DNA from: UBA5109 sp964606735 | GTDB taxonomy: Bacteria > Pseudomonadota > Gammaproteobacteria > Pseudomonadales > Pseudohongiellaceae | DNA: 39,694 bases | NCBI GenBank assembly: GCA_964606735.1 | Contig: CAZSHI010000022.1 | Coordinates: forward strand, 1 to 39,694 | Reading direction: 5' to 3' | Part shown: positions 25,032-33,969 of the stretch, piece after piece | How positions within the stretch are numbered: position 1 is the stretch's first letter | Layout: every line of letters starts with the position of its first letter | Notes under the pieces: generated by a model | Databases searched by the model: none | Seen by the model: the letters and a program-made list of their open reading frames with translations, nothing else | What the model was told of the DNA's origin: nothing | Program-made: the position numbers and the translations under genes

Positions 25032-25796
25032 ATGAGCATCGTTAAAACTGAAAACCTGCATAAGAAATACCCGCTGCCCGGTAAACGCAAGGAATGGTTC
25101 TATGCCGTTGAAGGAACTTCGCTGGCGATAGAAGCCGGTGAAATCTACGGCATTCTCGGTCCCAATGGCGCCGGAAAAACCACCACGCTGGAAATGATCG
25201 AGGGACTGACCGACATTGATGCGGGAGAAGCCTGGGTTGACGGCATCTCGGTCAGTAAGGAACCCTACCGGGTTAAACAGATCATTGGTGTTCAACTCCA
25301 GGCCAACGAATATTTTGATCACCTGAGTCTGGCTGAGCTGATAAGGCTTTTTGGCAAACTCTACGGCCAGAAAGTTGACCCCTTGATTTTGCTGGAGCGG
25401 GTCAACCTGCGCGAAAAGGCCGCCGCCAAACCCAAGCAACTGTCCGGTGGGCAATTACAGCGGTTCTCCATCGCCTCCGCACTGGTGCAGGAACCCAAGG
25501 TGTTGTTTCTGGATGAACCAACCACCGGCCTGGATCCACAGGCCAAGCGCAAGCTATGGCAACTGGTCAGGGAACTCAATGAAAGCGGTATGACCATCAT
25601 TCTCACCACCCACAACATGGAAGAAGCCGAATACCTTTGCAACAGACTGGCGATCATGGATCACGGCAAGATAATTGCTGAAGGAAGCCCGCAGGAACTG
25701 ATTCTGCAGCATGCGCCGGAACCCCCTGTCGTGCCGTTGCATGGCAACCTCGAAGATGTGTTCCTGGCCTTAACCGGCACGGCACTCAGGGATTAG
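25032..25796 (+). CDS. ABC transporter ATP-binding protein, second exporter
   Basis: A 254-residue ATPase with Walker A GPNGAGKTT, signature LSGGQLQRFSIASAL (near residue 137), Walker B VLFLDEPTTGLDPQAKR and H-loop TTHNMEEAEYLCNRLA. It is of the DrrA/CcmA type (drug or lipid exporters). A TTG at 25026 would add two residues, but ATG 25032 is likely. An extended -10-like TGTTATGCT lies at 24991-24999. It pairs with the permease 9 bases downstream. It differs from the YadG-like ATPase next door, so this is not a simple duplication. Confidence 0.92.
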   Translation: MSIVKTENLHKKYPLPGKRKEWFYAVEGTSLAIEAGEIYGILGPNGAGKTTTLEMIEGLTDIDAGEAWVDGISVSKEPYRVKQIIGVQLQANEYFDHLSLAELIRLFGKLYGQKVDPLILLERVNLREKAAAKPKQLSGGQLQRFSIASALVQEPKVLFLDEPTTGLDPQAKRKLWQLVRELNESGMTIILTTHNMEEAEYLCNRLAIMDHGKIIAEGSPQELILQHAPEPPVVPLHGNLEDVFLALTGTALRD

Positions 25797-25805
25797 GGGC
25801 ACAGC

Positions 25806-26891
25806 ATGCAATTAACCTGGGTGATGACACGCGTTTTTCTGAAAATATTTTCACGGGACCGACAGGCCATTTTCTTTTCCCTGGTCTTTCCACTGCTGAT
25901 GATGCTGGCTTTCAGCCTGTTTAACAGCGATGAAACGGAACCGGTATATATTGGTATTGTGGATGAAGCAGATTCGGCCCTGAGTCAGGCCTTTATTAAC
26001 CGCCTGCAGGAGCGTCCAGAATTCGAAGTAAGTTCAGGTGTTGAAGCTGTCCTGCGCCTGCAGGTCATCGAAGGAGATCTTGATCTCGCCGTCATCCTGC
26101 CAGCACAATTTCGTGGCAACCCGTCCAATATCAACTTGCGGGTATTGATTGATGCCTCACAAACCGCACAGATGGACCGGGTCATGCCCTTGCTGGAACG
26201 CGGCCTGGTCGATGTTGAGCGTGAACTGCGTGATCAGCAGCCCCTGTTTGCAATGACAATAGAAGATATCGAAGCACGTTCCCAGAGTTACCTGGACTTC
26301 GTGGTACCCGGACTGCTGGCACTGGCGCTGATGCAGATATCTATGGGAGGCAGCGGCTTCAACCTGGTTGAATTTCGTCGCAAGGGCATACTCAAACGTC
26401 TGTTTGTGACGCCGGTACTGCCCCGCGATTTCATCAGCGGCATGGTGCTGTCACGTCTGCTGATTGTATTGCTACAGTTGAGCATATTGCTGGGTATCGC
26501 GGTATTTTTGCTACAGATTACCTTTGTCGGCAACCTGTTCAACCTCTATGTGTTCATCATACTGGGGACAACCATCTTTCTCAGTCTGGGATTTTGTCTG
26601 GGGTCTCTGGCCAAAACCCAGCAGGCCATTCTGGCCATGAACATGTTACTGACCTGGCCACAAATGCTCTTGACGGGTATTTTTTATCCGATTGATGCCA
26701 TGCCGGACATGGTGCAACCGCTGGCCAATATTCTGCCATTGAGTTTCATCGTCACCGGTTTGCGTGGGGTCGCTATAGACGGTGCTGGCCTGCTTGAGCT
26801 TGGCCCCAATATTATTGGTGCAGCCGTCTGGATCCTGATTGCACTGGGACTGGCAATCAAACTGTTTAACTGGAAAGAAGTGGCGACCTGA
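25806..26891 (+). CDS. ABC-2 type transporter permease, second exporter
   Basis: A 361-residue permease of the larger ABC-2 class. Residues about 20-38 are the first helix (FFSLVFPLLMMLAFSLF), followed by a roughly 140-residue extracytoplasmic domain (VDEADSALSQAF to DIEARSQSYLD), then five helices (about 160-345). The C-terminal ABC-2 signature is LLTGIFYPIDAMPDMVQPLA, then LPLSFIVTGLRGVAIDG. AGGGG is well placed before ATG 25806. The pair should export a substrate that cannot be read from sequence. Its stop is 1 base from the convergent transglycosylase gene. Confidence 0.9.
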   Translation: MQLTWVMTRVFLKIFSRDRQAIFFSLVFPLLMMLAFSLFNSDETEPVYIGIVDEADSALSQAFINRLQERPEFEVSSGVEAVLRLQVIEGDLDLAVILPAQFRGNPSNINLRVLIDASQTAQMDRVMPLLERGLVDVERELRDQQPLFAMTIEDIEARSQSYLDFVVPGLLALALMQISMGGSGFNLVEFRRKGILKRLFVTPVLPRDFISGMVLSRLLIVLLQLSILLGIAVFLLQITFVGNLFNLYVFIILGTTIFLSLGFCLGSLAKTQQAILAMNMLLTWPQMLLTGIFYPIDAMPDMVQPLANILPLSFIVTGLRGVAIDGAGLLELGPNIIGAAVWILIALGLAIKLFNWKEVAT

Positions 26892-26892
26892 G

Positions 26893-29019
26893 CTAGAGCG
26901 TTACCGGTTGTACTACCGGAAAAACCACAACCTGGCCGATCTGCAGGCGCTCAAAATCAAGCTCTGGATTGTATTGCCGAAACAGCCACATCGGCACAGA
27001 GCGCTCCCGTGTCAGGCTTTCCAGAAAATCACGGCGCTGGATGCTGTACTCTTCGGTATCCTGGATACGCCAGTTGGCAAAGAACTGCTGCTGAACACGG
27101 CGATGAAATTCCAGACGGCGGTTTTCAAAGGTAGCACGGTCGACATTGGCAAAATCCAACCTCAAACGCTCGCCTATCATCACGGGTTCGCGAAAGCTCA
27201 AACCGTTAAGATTGCGCAAACGCTGGGTCGGAATGCCCAGCCAGTCGGCATAATGACCCAGGGTTTCAATCGCCTGTATCTCTATGCTGCCATCTGCAGA
27301 AACGCTATAGTCGGCAGGATCAGCTGACAAATCTGTCAGCAACTGCTGCTGTTCTTCGGCAACACTCAGTCCTGCTTCTGCAGCCAGGAGGCTGGCATCA
27401 AAACTTGGCTCGACGGCCTCCTCTATCAGGCTGTCCTCCACGTTATCCACTTCGACGGCAGCCACATTTTCAGTACTCGGCAGCGTCTGCATGATCGGCA
27501 GAGTTTGTGTAGGCTCTCCCGGTGCACGCAGTATCAGATTCTGACCGGGATATATCAGGCCGGAGCTGTTGAGGTTATTCAATGCTATCAGCTCCTCCGT
27601 AGAAAGCTGATAGCGCTCGGCAATAATGGACACTGTATCGCCACGACGGACCTGGTACTGGCCACTGGTAGGGACTTCCTGGGGCGAACTGACAATGAGT
27701 GTTGGTACAAAGCCATCCCGCTGCGGTAACAGCAGCTCCTGGCCAATGCGAATCTGGTTGCGATCCCTTAACTGATTGATAGCTACCAGTTCAGAAACCG
27801 TTGTGTCATAGCGCTCGGCAATTACAGAGAGGGAATCGCCACTGCGGACCACATAACTTAAATCCGGAATCTGTTCACTGTGCAGGGCTGTCAATGGCAA
27901 AGACTGCAGGCTTGCCAACAGGTTACCACCTGGCAGAATATCGCGCCGCACCTTGATGCGATAGCCTTTGGGAATCATTTTGGTACCTGACCAGACAGCG
28001 GGCTGCAAGGCCGGATTATCACGTTGCATATCGGCAATACTGACCCCCAGGCTGTCAGTCAGGTCCGCAACCGCAATAAAAGCATCGAGGGTTTCTTCAT
28101 GGAAGCCCGGATGAAAATCCACCTGAATCGGCCCGTAGTACTGCTCATAATTTCTGTCCACTTCCAGCGCTGCCAGAAATTGCGGATAAAAATTTCGCGA
28201 TGCAAAGCCGAAGCGCGGGCCGCGGTATTCGTCAATAATGCGACCAATATCATCGCTGCCCACATCACGAACTGCTCGGGCTATGCCATTGGCACCATGG
28301 TTGTAGGCGGTCAGAGCCAGTGGCCAGTTTCCCAGGGCGTTATAGTTGAATTCCAGCAAATCCATGGCTCCGTAGGTCGCCGCATAAGGATCAAGACGTT
28401 CATCAACCACGTAATCCACCCGCATGAAACGCTGCGCCGTCGAGCGGACGAATTGCCACATGCCGGTTGCTGCGGCACTGGAATAGGCACCCGGATGAAA
28501 AGAGGATTCGACATGAGGCAGAATGGATAGCTCCACTGGCATGCCCTTGCTCCGCGCAACGGATTCAATATGCTCCCGATAGGCACCGGCACGTTTCAAT
28601 CCTTCCATAAAACGATCTGACTGTCCCAGTTGCCAGCGCACATTACTGGCGGCCCGTTCAAGCCGGGCATTGCTGACATTTTCACCCCACAGTGCCAGCA
28701 ATTCCTGCTGGGCAGCACTCAAACCCTGTCGTTTGCCACTGGCCAGAACGCGCAGATCAGCAGCGATACGCTCTCGGGTGCTGTTAATGGTCTGTCGGTC
28801 ACGCTGTAGCTTGGTGTAAACCACAGACAAATTTTCAGAATCATGCAGAAAGCCGCTTTGGGTGTCGGCTTCGGTATAAACCTTGATCCAGAATGCTATG
28901 GCGGGACGAATATTATCAGGGACAGGAAAATCGCTTTCAGCAGCCTGCAGGGCTGCCATGCAAAAAAGGCTGCCGACCAGACATAGCAGCCTCAATGGAA
29001 AGCTAAAGTGATTACACAT
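26893..29019 (-). CDS. mltD: Membrane-bound lytic transglycosylase, MltD-like, with LysM repeats
   Basis: This enzyme cleaves peptidoglycan between MurNAc and GlcNAc, forming 1,6-anhydro-MurNAc. The 708 residues include a signal peptide (to about residue 27), an N-terminal extension, and a Slt-type domain with catalytic Glu171 in LPHVESSFHPGAYSSAAATG, then LTAYNHGANGIARA. Two clear LysM domains follow (about 388-432 and 454-498), and two weaker LysM-like segments lie near 580-620 and 670-705. E. coli MltD has 452 residues, so the C-terminal 200 residues are extra. LysM domains bind glycan chains. The gene sits alone between the ABC pair and the DUF4159 gene. Confidence 0.92.
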   Translation of the reverse strand: MCNHFSFPLRLLCLVGSLFCMAALQAAESDFPVPDNIRPAIAFWIKVYTEADTQSGFLHDSENLSVVYTKLQRDRQTINSTRERIAADLRVLASGKRQGLSAAQQELLALWGENVSNARLERAASNVRWQLGQSDRFMEGLKRAGAYREHIESVARSKGMPVELSILPHVESSFHPGAYSSAAATGMWQFVRSTAQRFMRVDYVVDERLDPYAATYGAMDLLEFNYNALGNWPLALTAYNHGANGIARAVRDVGSDDIGRIIDEYRGPRFGFASRNFYPQFLAALEVDRNYEQYYGPIQVDFHPGFHEETLDAFIAVADLTDSLGVSIADMQRDNPALQPAVWSGTKMIPKGYRIKVRRDILPGGNLLASLQSLPLTALHSEQIPDLSYVVRSGDSLSVIAERYDTTVSELVAINQLRDRNQIRIGQELLLPQRDGFVPTLIVSSPQEVPTSGQYQVRRGDTVSIIAERYQLSTEELIALNNLNSSGLIYPGQNLILRAPGEPTQTLPIMQTLPSTENVAAVEVDNVEDSLIEEAVEPSFDASLLAAEAGLSVAEEQQQLLTDLSADPADYSVSADGSIEIQAIETLGHYADWLGIPTQRLRNLNGLSFREPVMIGERLRLDFANVDRATFENRRLEFHRRVQQQFFANWRIQDTEEYSIQRRDFLESLTRERSVPMWLFRQYNPELDFERLQIGQVVVFPVVQPVTL

Positions 29020-29116
29020 AAAGTCGGTCTAATCCCCTTGATTATTGGGCTAAAGATTAATTCACCCATGCCAAGTTTACAAGCTGTTTGGCCATACCTG
29101 TTTTAGCTTAAATCAA

Positions 29117-29905
29117 TTAATGTGTCATGGCATAAATGACATAGTTCAGGCCGAAACGGTAGGATAATGCAGTCATCGGCTCAGGATATACCGGATCATC
29201 CGCGTGCTCCCAGGCATCCCCCATATCCATATTGAAGTTGATGGCGACCATCAGGCGTCCCTGGTCATCGTAGATACCACGCCAGGCCTGGGGGCCTTCC
29301 AGCTGCGCCCTGATGCTGCCGTCAGCTGCTCGATACAGGTGCCTCCGGCCGGGAATCTGCGTGAGCTGATCCAGTACATAGAGCACATTGAAGACCTCAT
29401 CACTGCTGGACAGGTCCACAATAGCGCGCTCCGGGAAAATCTTGCGCATGACCTGCTGCAATCTCTGCCATTGATAGTCACCATGAAAGTCATCGATCAG
29501 GAGAAAACCGCCCCGATACAGGTATTCCCGCCAGCGCTGGGCTTCTTCGACGCTGGGATCCCAACCACCCTGCCCGATCTGCTGAATGAACAGCCAGGGA
29601 TGGTCGAAGATTTCATCTTCCATGATGGATAAATGGTGACTGTCAGGCGCGACATTGATCCGCGATAAACGGGCCAAGCCCTCCAGAAAATGCTGTTCTG
29701 CTTCCGGATAATCAATGGCCCACCAACCATTGCCGCGTTGGGACAGGGCAAAATTGCGTCCCATTGGCCCAAAGCCATTGTTATAGACCACTCTGGCCAT
29801 GTGAAATTCCGCTTCGGGGGTAAAATCTCGAAAATCCTGTTGTGCAACAAGCACAGCAGAACACAGCAGCAATGCAGGAAAGGACAAGGTGCGCAGCAAC
29901 AGCAT
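29117..29905 (-). CDS. DUF4159 domain protein
   Basis: A 262-residue exported protein with a signal peptide (to about VLVAQQ). It carries the DUF4159 pattern: FHMARVVYNNGFGPMGRNFA, GWWAIDYPEAEQHFLEGLAR, then GGFLLIDDFHGDYQWQRLQ and PVYPEPMTALSYRFGLNYVI. The fold is thought to be class I glutamine-amidotransferase-like, but the function is unknown. ATG 29905 overlaps the upstream stop as TGATG, so it is translationally coupled to the NIF3-like gene. An upstream TTG at 29908 would add one residue. Confidence 0.85.
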   Translation of the reverse strand: MLLLRTLSFPALLLCSAVLVAQQDFRDFTPEAEFHMARVVYNNGFGPMGRNFALSQRGNGWWAIDYPEAEQHFLEGLARLSRINVAPDSHHLSIMEDEIFDHPWLFIQQIGQGGWDPSVEEAQRWREYLYRGGFLLIDDFHGDYQWQRLQQVMRKIFPERAIVDLSSSDEVFNVLYVLDQLTQIPGRRHLYRAADGSIRAQLEGPQAWRGIYDDQGRLMVAINFNMDMGDAWEHADDPVYPEPMTALSYRFGLNYVIYAMTH

Positions 29906-30216
29906 CAAAGACTCACCATCTGCAGCACATCAAAAGCTGGCTCTTCATAGGGGTGGGCATGCCGAAGCGCCTGGACAACTTCTTGGATGATCTCATCCTC
30001 ACAGACCATCTCGACTTTGAATTCATCGACATAGGTCACCTGGTCCTCCTGACCCACATAGGGAGCAGAACCCTCAAGCGCACGAAACTGACCCTGACCA
30101 CGTGTTTGCCAACAACAGGCCTCATACAGGCCAATCCGGCCGGCGCCTGCGGCGAACAGGGCTTCCTTGACTGTTTCCAGATGGGATTCAGGCACATAAA
30201 AACAGAGCTTCATCAT
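29905..30216 (-). CDS. NIF3/YqfO-insert-like small protein
   Basis: A 103-residue protein resembling the middle domain of Bacillus YqfO (NIF3 family), a CutA/PII-like ferredoxin fold. It begins KLCFYVPESHLETVKEALFA and shows GRIGLYEACCWQTRGQGQFR, then LEGSAPYVGQ and ALRHAHPYEEPAFDVLQM; the HPYEEP motif is diagnostic. Free-standing versions are common in pseudomonads. It may bind metal or small ligands, but the role is unknown. Two adjacent Met codons could start it. It is followed by the DUF4159 gene with a TGATG overlap. Confidence 0.87.
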   Translation of the reverse strand: MMKLCFYVPESHLETVKEALFAAGAGRIGLYEACCWQTRGQGQFRALEGSAPYVGQEDQVTYVDEFKVEMVCEDEIIQEVVQALRHAHPYEEPAFDVLQMVSL

Positions 30217-30278
30217 GGCTCTACTATACCTGTTACCGCTTACTCTCGCCTATAGTCATGACAAAAATCGACAGGCAT

Positions 30279-30304
30279 AAAAAAGGCAGACCGAAGTCTG
30301 CCTT
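30279..30304 (-). terminator. Intrinsic terminator of the cold-shock gene
   Basis: On the minus strand AAGGCAGAC, TTCG, GTCTGCCTT forms a 9-bp stem with a UUCG tetraloop, followed by a run of Ts (30279-30284). It starts 21 bases after the stop codon of the cold-shock gene. Confidence 0.9.
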
Positions 30305-30324
30305 AAACCGTTCAAAAATCGGTT

Positions 30325-30534
30325 TTACAGGGCAACGATGTTCTCGGCCTGCGGGCCTTTTTGACCCTGAGTTACCATGAACTCAACTCGCTGGCCTTCA
30401 GCCAGGGTTTTGAAACCGGTGCTGGCGATGGCGCTGTAATGAGCAAAGACATCCGGTCCACCTTCTCTTTCGATGAAACCAAAACCTTTAGATTCGTTAA
30501 ACCATTTAACGGTACCGTTAATTTTATTTGACAT
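30325..30534 (-). CDS. Cold-shock domain protein
   Basis: This 69-residue CspA-family protein binds single-stranded nucleic acid, melting mRNA secondary structure. RNP1 is KGFGFIER (about residues 16-23) and RNP2 is DVFAHYSAI (about 29-37). AGGA precedes ATG 30534 by about 8 bases. A strong terminator follows. The roughly 180-base leader up to 30715 contains a CCTCA/TGAGG hairpin (30568-30579), consistent with the long structured leaders typical of cold-shock genes, but I cannot assign a thermosensor. Confidence 0.96.
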   Translation of the reverse strand: MSNKINGTVKWFNESKGFGFIEREGGPDVFAHYSAIASTGFKTLAEGQRVEFMVTQGQKGPQAENIVAL

Positions 30535-30715
30535 ACATTTATCCTAACAATAGATATAAAAAATTGACCTCACTTGAGGCCGTTTATAGCGTGGAAATAA
30601 GCTGAAATTTAGAAACCGCTGGACGTAAATTGCGATGAAGTGCGTCGAAGAAGTAATAAATAGTAAAGCTACACTTTCTAGCTGCCTCGCAGCGTATAGA
30701 GCGGGACAGACAAAG

Positions 30716-30964
30716 TCAATGTTTATTTTTTTTGAATAGCTTGAAAAATTCGGTCCAGGTAGCCAGCCAGATGGTCAGACCAATCGCCAGCATGGCATTG
30801 TGCACGCCGGGATCGTTTAATAGCGGCATAAAGGCATCTCCATCAGCCCAGAATTTCGCATAGGCTCCCAACAGAACCAGAATCGTTCCGGGTGTCTCAT
30901 AAACTGCCAGACGAAAGATCCGTTTTTCAAAAGCGCTGCGCTTTTGCTCTTCCTCATGCCTCAT
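30716..30964 (-). CDS. Small two-helix membrane protein, unknown
   Basis: An 82-residue protein with a charged N-terminus (MRHEEEQKRSAFEKRIF), two hydrophobic segments (about 22-42 and 56-73) and a Lys-rich end KLFKKNKH. The family is not recognised. Its stop lies 180 bases upstream of the cold-shock gene start. Start ATG 30964 lacks a clear ribosome binding site, but codon pattern and membrane topology make it plausible. Confidence 0.6.
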   Translation of the reverse strand: MRHEEEQKRSAFEKRIFRLAVYETPGTILVLLGAYAKFWADGDAFMPLLNDPGVHNAMLAIGLTIWLATWTEFFKLFKKNKH

Positions 30965-31009
30965 AAGCAGCTACTACCAGTAACTTCCTGCTTTGCCTGC
31001 TTATGCTTT

Positions 31010-31525
31010 CTAGTCTCGTGGCACATAGCGACCATCAAACCAGTGCTCCCAGGTATTGGACTGTGGATTTACCTGTTCGAAAAACTGCCGCACACTGCCA
31101 TCGGAATTGGGTGTCCAGGTGCCACGAAACATAAAGGTCTCATCACTGCCATAGTTATACAGTTCCCCGATCATGACCATGGAATCATTAACCATGCCGC
31201 CACTGATATCTATCGCATACTCACCAGCAGACACCCAGAGCTGGCGCCATTGCTCCGTCACCGGATTAAAATAATTGAGACTTACGCCAGTTGAACCTGC
31301 GGCACCGGACCAGTTTTCCAGTAGCGCACAGCCCTGCTCCAGCTTGACAATGGAATTGCTGCCGACCAGATTGCCAGCAGCATAGACATCCCAATCTCCC
31401 AGCCAGAAATCAAAAGCAGCAAAATGCGGATTATCAGTACAGGCAGAGTTCTGTGTCTGGGCCTGTGCCGCCAACGGAAAAATGATACATGTGAGCAGAC
31501 TGACAGTGCCAAGCAGGTATTTCAT
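31010..31525 (-). CDS. Secreted FWLGDW-type lipocalin-like protein
   Basis: A 171-residue exported protein (signal peptide to about AAQAQTQ). The mature part starts with FAAFDFWLGDWDVYAAGNLV and continues NSIVKLEQGCALLENWSGAA, then NYFNPVTEQWRQLWV and GTWTPNSDGSVRQFFE. This pattern recurs in uncharacterised bacterial secreted proteins with a likely beta-barrel fold. Two cysteines (in SACTDN and EQGCALL) may form a disulfide. GGGGAG sits before ATG 31525. Function unknown. Confidence 0.75.
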   Translation of the reverse strand: MKYLLGTVSLLTCIIFPLAAQAQTQNSACTDNPHFAAFDFWLGDWDVYAAGNLVGSNSIVKLEQGCALLENWSGAAGSTGVSLNYFNPVTEQWRQLWVSAGEYAIDISGGMVNDSMVMIGELYNYGSDETFMFRGTWTPNSDGSVRQFFEQVNPQSNTWEHWFDGRYVPRD

Positions 31526-31610
31526 GTTGTTCTCCCCACTGAATCCATCTTGTTCAAAACATCGACGATAAACACCGTTAAACCTAACACAAAAATGCCC
31601 GCCTGATGCA

Positions 31611-32081
31611 TCACTGCAGGCGCCTTAGATCATATTCCATAAAAATATCGGCATGGGGGTTATCGTTATAGCGCTCGATTTCCTGGAAACCAAAGCGCTT
31701 ATAAAGATGCAATGCCGCAGCTTTATCACGAATTGAATCCAGCCTAAGCCTGGAAAATTCAAGCTCCGCGGCGTGCTCCATCACCTGCTGGATAAGTAAT
31801 TTGCCATAACCCCTGCCCTGATAGTCCTGCAACACCTGCAGGCGTTTCAATTCAGCGACACCTGGCTCGAGCGCCCTTACAGCCACAGTCCCGATCAATG
31901 CTTCTGCCTCAAACAGCAGCCAGAACTGTCCACCGGTATGCTGGTAAACCTGCGGAATACGGCGAATATCCTGATACGTTCCCTGAGGGTTAAAAGGAAA
32001 AGGAGTTCCGCTGTAAACCGCCTCAAAAAAACCTTCAAGAATTTCCTGAAAATCGGGTCTGTAGCTGAGGAGACTGGCCAC
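31611..32081 (-). CDS. GNAT family N-acetyltransferase
   Basis: A 156-residue acetyltransferase transferring an acetyl group from acetyl-CoA to an unknown amine. The acetyl-CoA binding motif A is LQDYQGRGYGKLLIQQV (about residues 84-100), preceded by AELKRLQV. RLDSIRDKAAALHLYKRFGF forms motif B and ends with RYNDNPHADIFMEYDL. The start is GTG 32081, with no good ribosome binding site. It lies 20 bases downstream of the FecR-like gene. Confidence 0.9.
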   Translation of the reverse strand: MASLLSYRPDFQEILEGFFEAVYSGTPFPFNPQGTYQDIRRIPQVYQHTGGQFWLLFEAEALIGTVAVRALEPGVAELKRLQVLQDYQGRGYGKLLIQQVMEHAAELEFSRLRLDSIRDKAAALHLYKRFGFQEIERYNDNPHADIFMEYDLRRLQ

Positions 32082-32101
32082 GGTACTAGAGCCTGTCTTG
32101 A

Positions 32102-32722
32102 TTACTCAATATTGTCTGGACTGCAATTTCTTTCTCGCAGTCTCACAAGATCCCGTTGAACGACTGTCTCAACATTGCCATTAAGACTGATGCGTAAAAA
32201 ACTTTCAGCACTCACATTATCCAGCCGCAAGCCGTTGTCATTATTCAAGCCTCTTAAGGTGCCACGATAAATGCCCACCAGATAGCTGGCGGATGTTTCC
32301 TGCTCAATTTCAAATACCCCTGAGCCCAGCTCGAATTCTCCAATGGGTGTCATCAGTCTGAACAGATCTCCTTCAGCAGCATTGCTGACAATCATAAGAC
32401 CGCCCCGGATGTAAGCGAGGGAAACTAGCCCCCTGCTGTCAGGGTCACGCGAGTATTCATGAATGTCCAGCTCGCTATTGCAGGCGATACGTATATTGGA
32501 TTGATCCCGCATACGCATCTGCAATGGGATATTGGGTCCGGTGCTGATCTTATCGCCGACATAGACATCAGCACGGCGTTGTGCAATTCGCAGCAAACCG
32601 TTACGACCAAGCAGTGCAGCATCATTGCGCGTCGTGATGACCTGCCCAATGGAATCCCGCAGTCTCGGTTGAGCATCTGCCAACAAGGGTACGAACAACA
32701 AACAGACAAGAAAAAATCGCAT
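32102..32722 (-). CDS. FecR-domain-like exported protein, paralogue 2
   Basis: A 206-residue protein with a signal peptide (to about LLADAQPR). GRNGLLRIAQRRADVYVGDK and STGPNIPLQMRMRDQSNIRI, then YIRGGLMIVSNAAEGDLFRL and TPIGEFELGSGVFEIE, follow the FecR-domain layout, where a beta-sandwich is used for sensing or surface structure. There is no sigma factor or TonB receptor with it. AAGGTG supports ATG 32722 over GTG 32731. It resembles the next gene upstream. Confidence 0.7.
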   Translation of the reverse strand: MRFFLVCLLFVPLLADAQPRLRDSIGQVITTRNDAALLGRNGLLRIAQRRADVYVGDKISTGPNIPLQMRMRDQSNIRIACNSELDIHEYSRDPDSRGLVSLAYIRGGLMIVSNAAEGDLFRLMTPIGEFELGSGVFEIEQETSASYLVGIYRGTLRGLNNDNGLRLDNVSAESFLRISLNGNVETVVQRDLVRLRERNCSPDNIE

Positions 32723-32783
32723 GTCAGACACCTTAGCTTTATTTATACGCTATCAATAACAGATTGCTGATGGGTTTCATACT

Positions 32784-33392
32784 CTATCTCCGCCTTGCTG
32801 CCAGAGTACAGGCCGCGTCACGGCGACTTGTGTATTCCTCTCGTGTCAGTATGTCCGGCATACCATTTTGCGGATAGCTGATAAAGCGGGGCTCGCTTGC
32901 AGCATCCTGGACCACCTCGCCCTGGGGGCTGGAAAGCCTGATAGCACCAGCAAAGACACCAAACAGCAGCACTGAAGGTGATTCCTGTATGATCTCAAAA
33001 GTGGCTCTCTCCTGCTGCAGCACCCCAACCGCAGTAATCAGACTGAACTGTTCGGCATTCACATTACCTCCAATCATCCGCAGGTTTCCTCGATGCAGTT
33101 GCAGTTCAACAGCAGTGAGTCGTTGGGAGCGAGGGTAAAGTTTGATTTCAAAACGGCTCTCACAGAGCAAGGTAATCTGGGCGCTATCGAGCATACGCAT
33201 GAGCAATGACTCGTCTGCTCGTGTTTGTATGATATCCCCGATGGCCACATCAGCACGTTGCCTGGCAGTTATTTGTTGCTCTCCCCGGTTGATGACGCTG
33301 CTATTTGCAGTGGAATTGATGACACGCCCAACAGGGGGCTGGGCTGTGCAGAAAGCGCTGTATAAAAGCAGCATGAAGAAAACAAAAGGCAT
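32784..33392 (-). CDS. FecR-domain-like exported protein, paralogue 1
   Basis: A 202-residue protein with a signal peptide (to about AFCTAQP). ARQRADVAIGDIIQTRADES, LLMRMLDSAQITLLCESRFE, then LHRGNLRMIGGNVNAEQFSL and TAVGVLQQERATFEIIQ align with its neighbour, including the conserved Cys. ATG 33392 overlaps the upstream stop as TGATG, giving coupled translation. It is a free-standing FecR-like protein; role unknown. Confidence 0.7.
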   Translation of the reverse strand: MPFVFFMLLLYSAFCTAQPPVGRVINSTANSSVINRGEQQITARQRADVAIGDIIQTRADESLLMRMLDSAQITLLCESRFEIKLYPRSQRLTAVELQLHRGNLRMIGGNVNAEQFSLITAVGVLQQERATFEIIQESPSVLLFGVFAGAIRLSSPQGEVVQDAASEPRFISYPQNGMPDILTREEYTSRRDAACTLAARRR

Positions 33393-33952
33393 CAGCTATC
33401 CCTGAGGCTGCCCTGCTGAGCGGCAGCCAGAAACAAGCCCGCTGCAACCAGCATCAAGGCACAGAAAAAGCCACTTAAGAACAGGATATCTCTGAGCAGA
33501 TCACTCCTCTGAACACCGGAGGACAGGTACCAGGTGAGGATGCCGACCAGCACCATGGCGAGACAGCAGAACAGTAAAGTGAGGGCCATGCCTTTAGCTT
33601 GCAGCCTTGAAACCCAGGCACCGGCGATACCAAGCAGGATGACCCCCAAATACATCAGGTTAGCCGGGTTGTTCTCATTACCGATGATGCCGACAGCAGC
33701 ATTCACCCAGACCAGCAAAAAAATCACGAGAATCGCCATGGCGAGCGCTGACTTGTAAGCCAGACTCTTGAAGCGACTCGACATCAGCACATAAGCCAGC
33801 TGGCAAGCGGACAGCAGTAGCCCCATAAACATGAAATCAAACACAGACCAGTTCACTTCTCCACTGCTATCAAACTGCATGGCAAGCAGCGGAATCATCA
33901 GAAGCGCTGAGCTCAGCAGAAAAATGCGGGCACATGTTTTTTTGGATATCAC
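33392..33952 (-). CDS. Hypothetical six-helix membrane protein
   Basis: A 186-residue membrane protein with about six helices (roughly residues 8-25, 35-55, 65-88, 95-112, 120-140, 155-178). The start is GTG 33952 (VISKKTCARIFLL). It is the upstream partner of the FecR-like genes by overlap and may be functionally linked to them. The family is not recognised. Confidence 0.65.
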   Translation of the reverse strand: MISKKTCARIFLLSSALLMIPLLAMQFDSSGEVNWSVFDFMFMGLLLSACQLAYVLMSSRFKSLAYKSALAMAILVIFLLVWVNAAVGIIGNENNPANLMYLGVILLGIAGAWVSRLQAKGMALTLLFCCLAMVLVGILTWYLSSGVQRSDLLRDILFLSGFFCALMLVAAGLFLAAAQQGSLRDS

Positions 33953-33969
33953 AGACTCAGGATTCGCGC

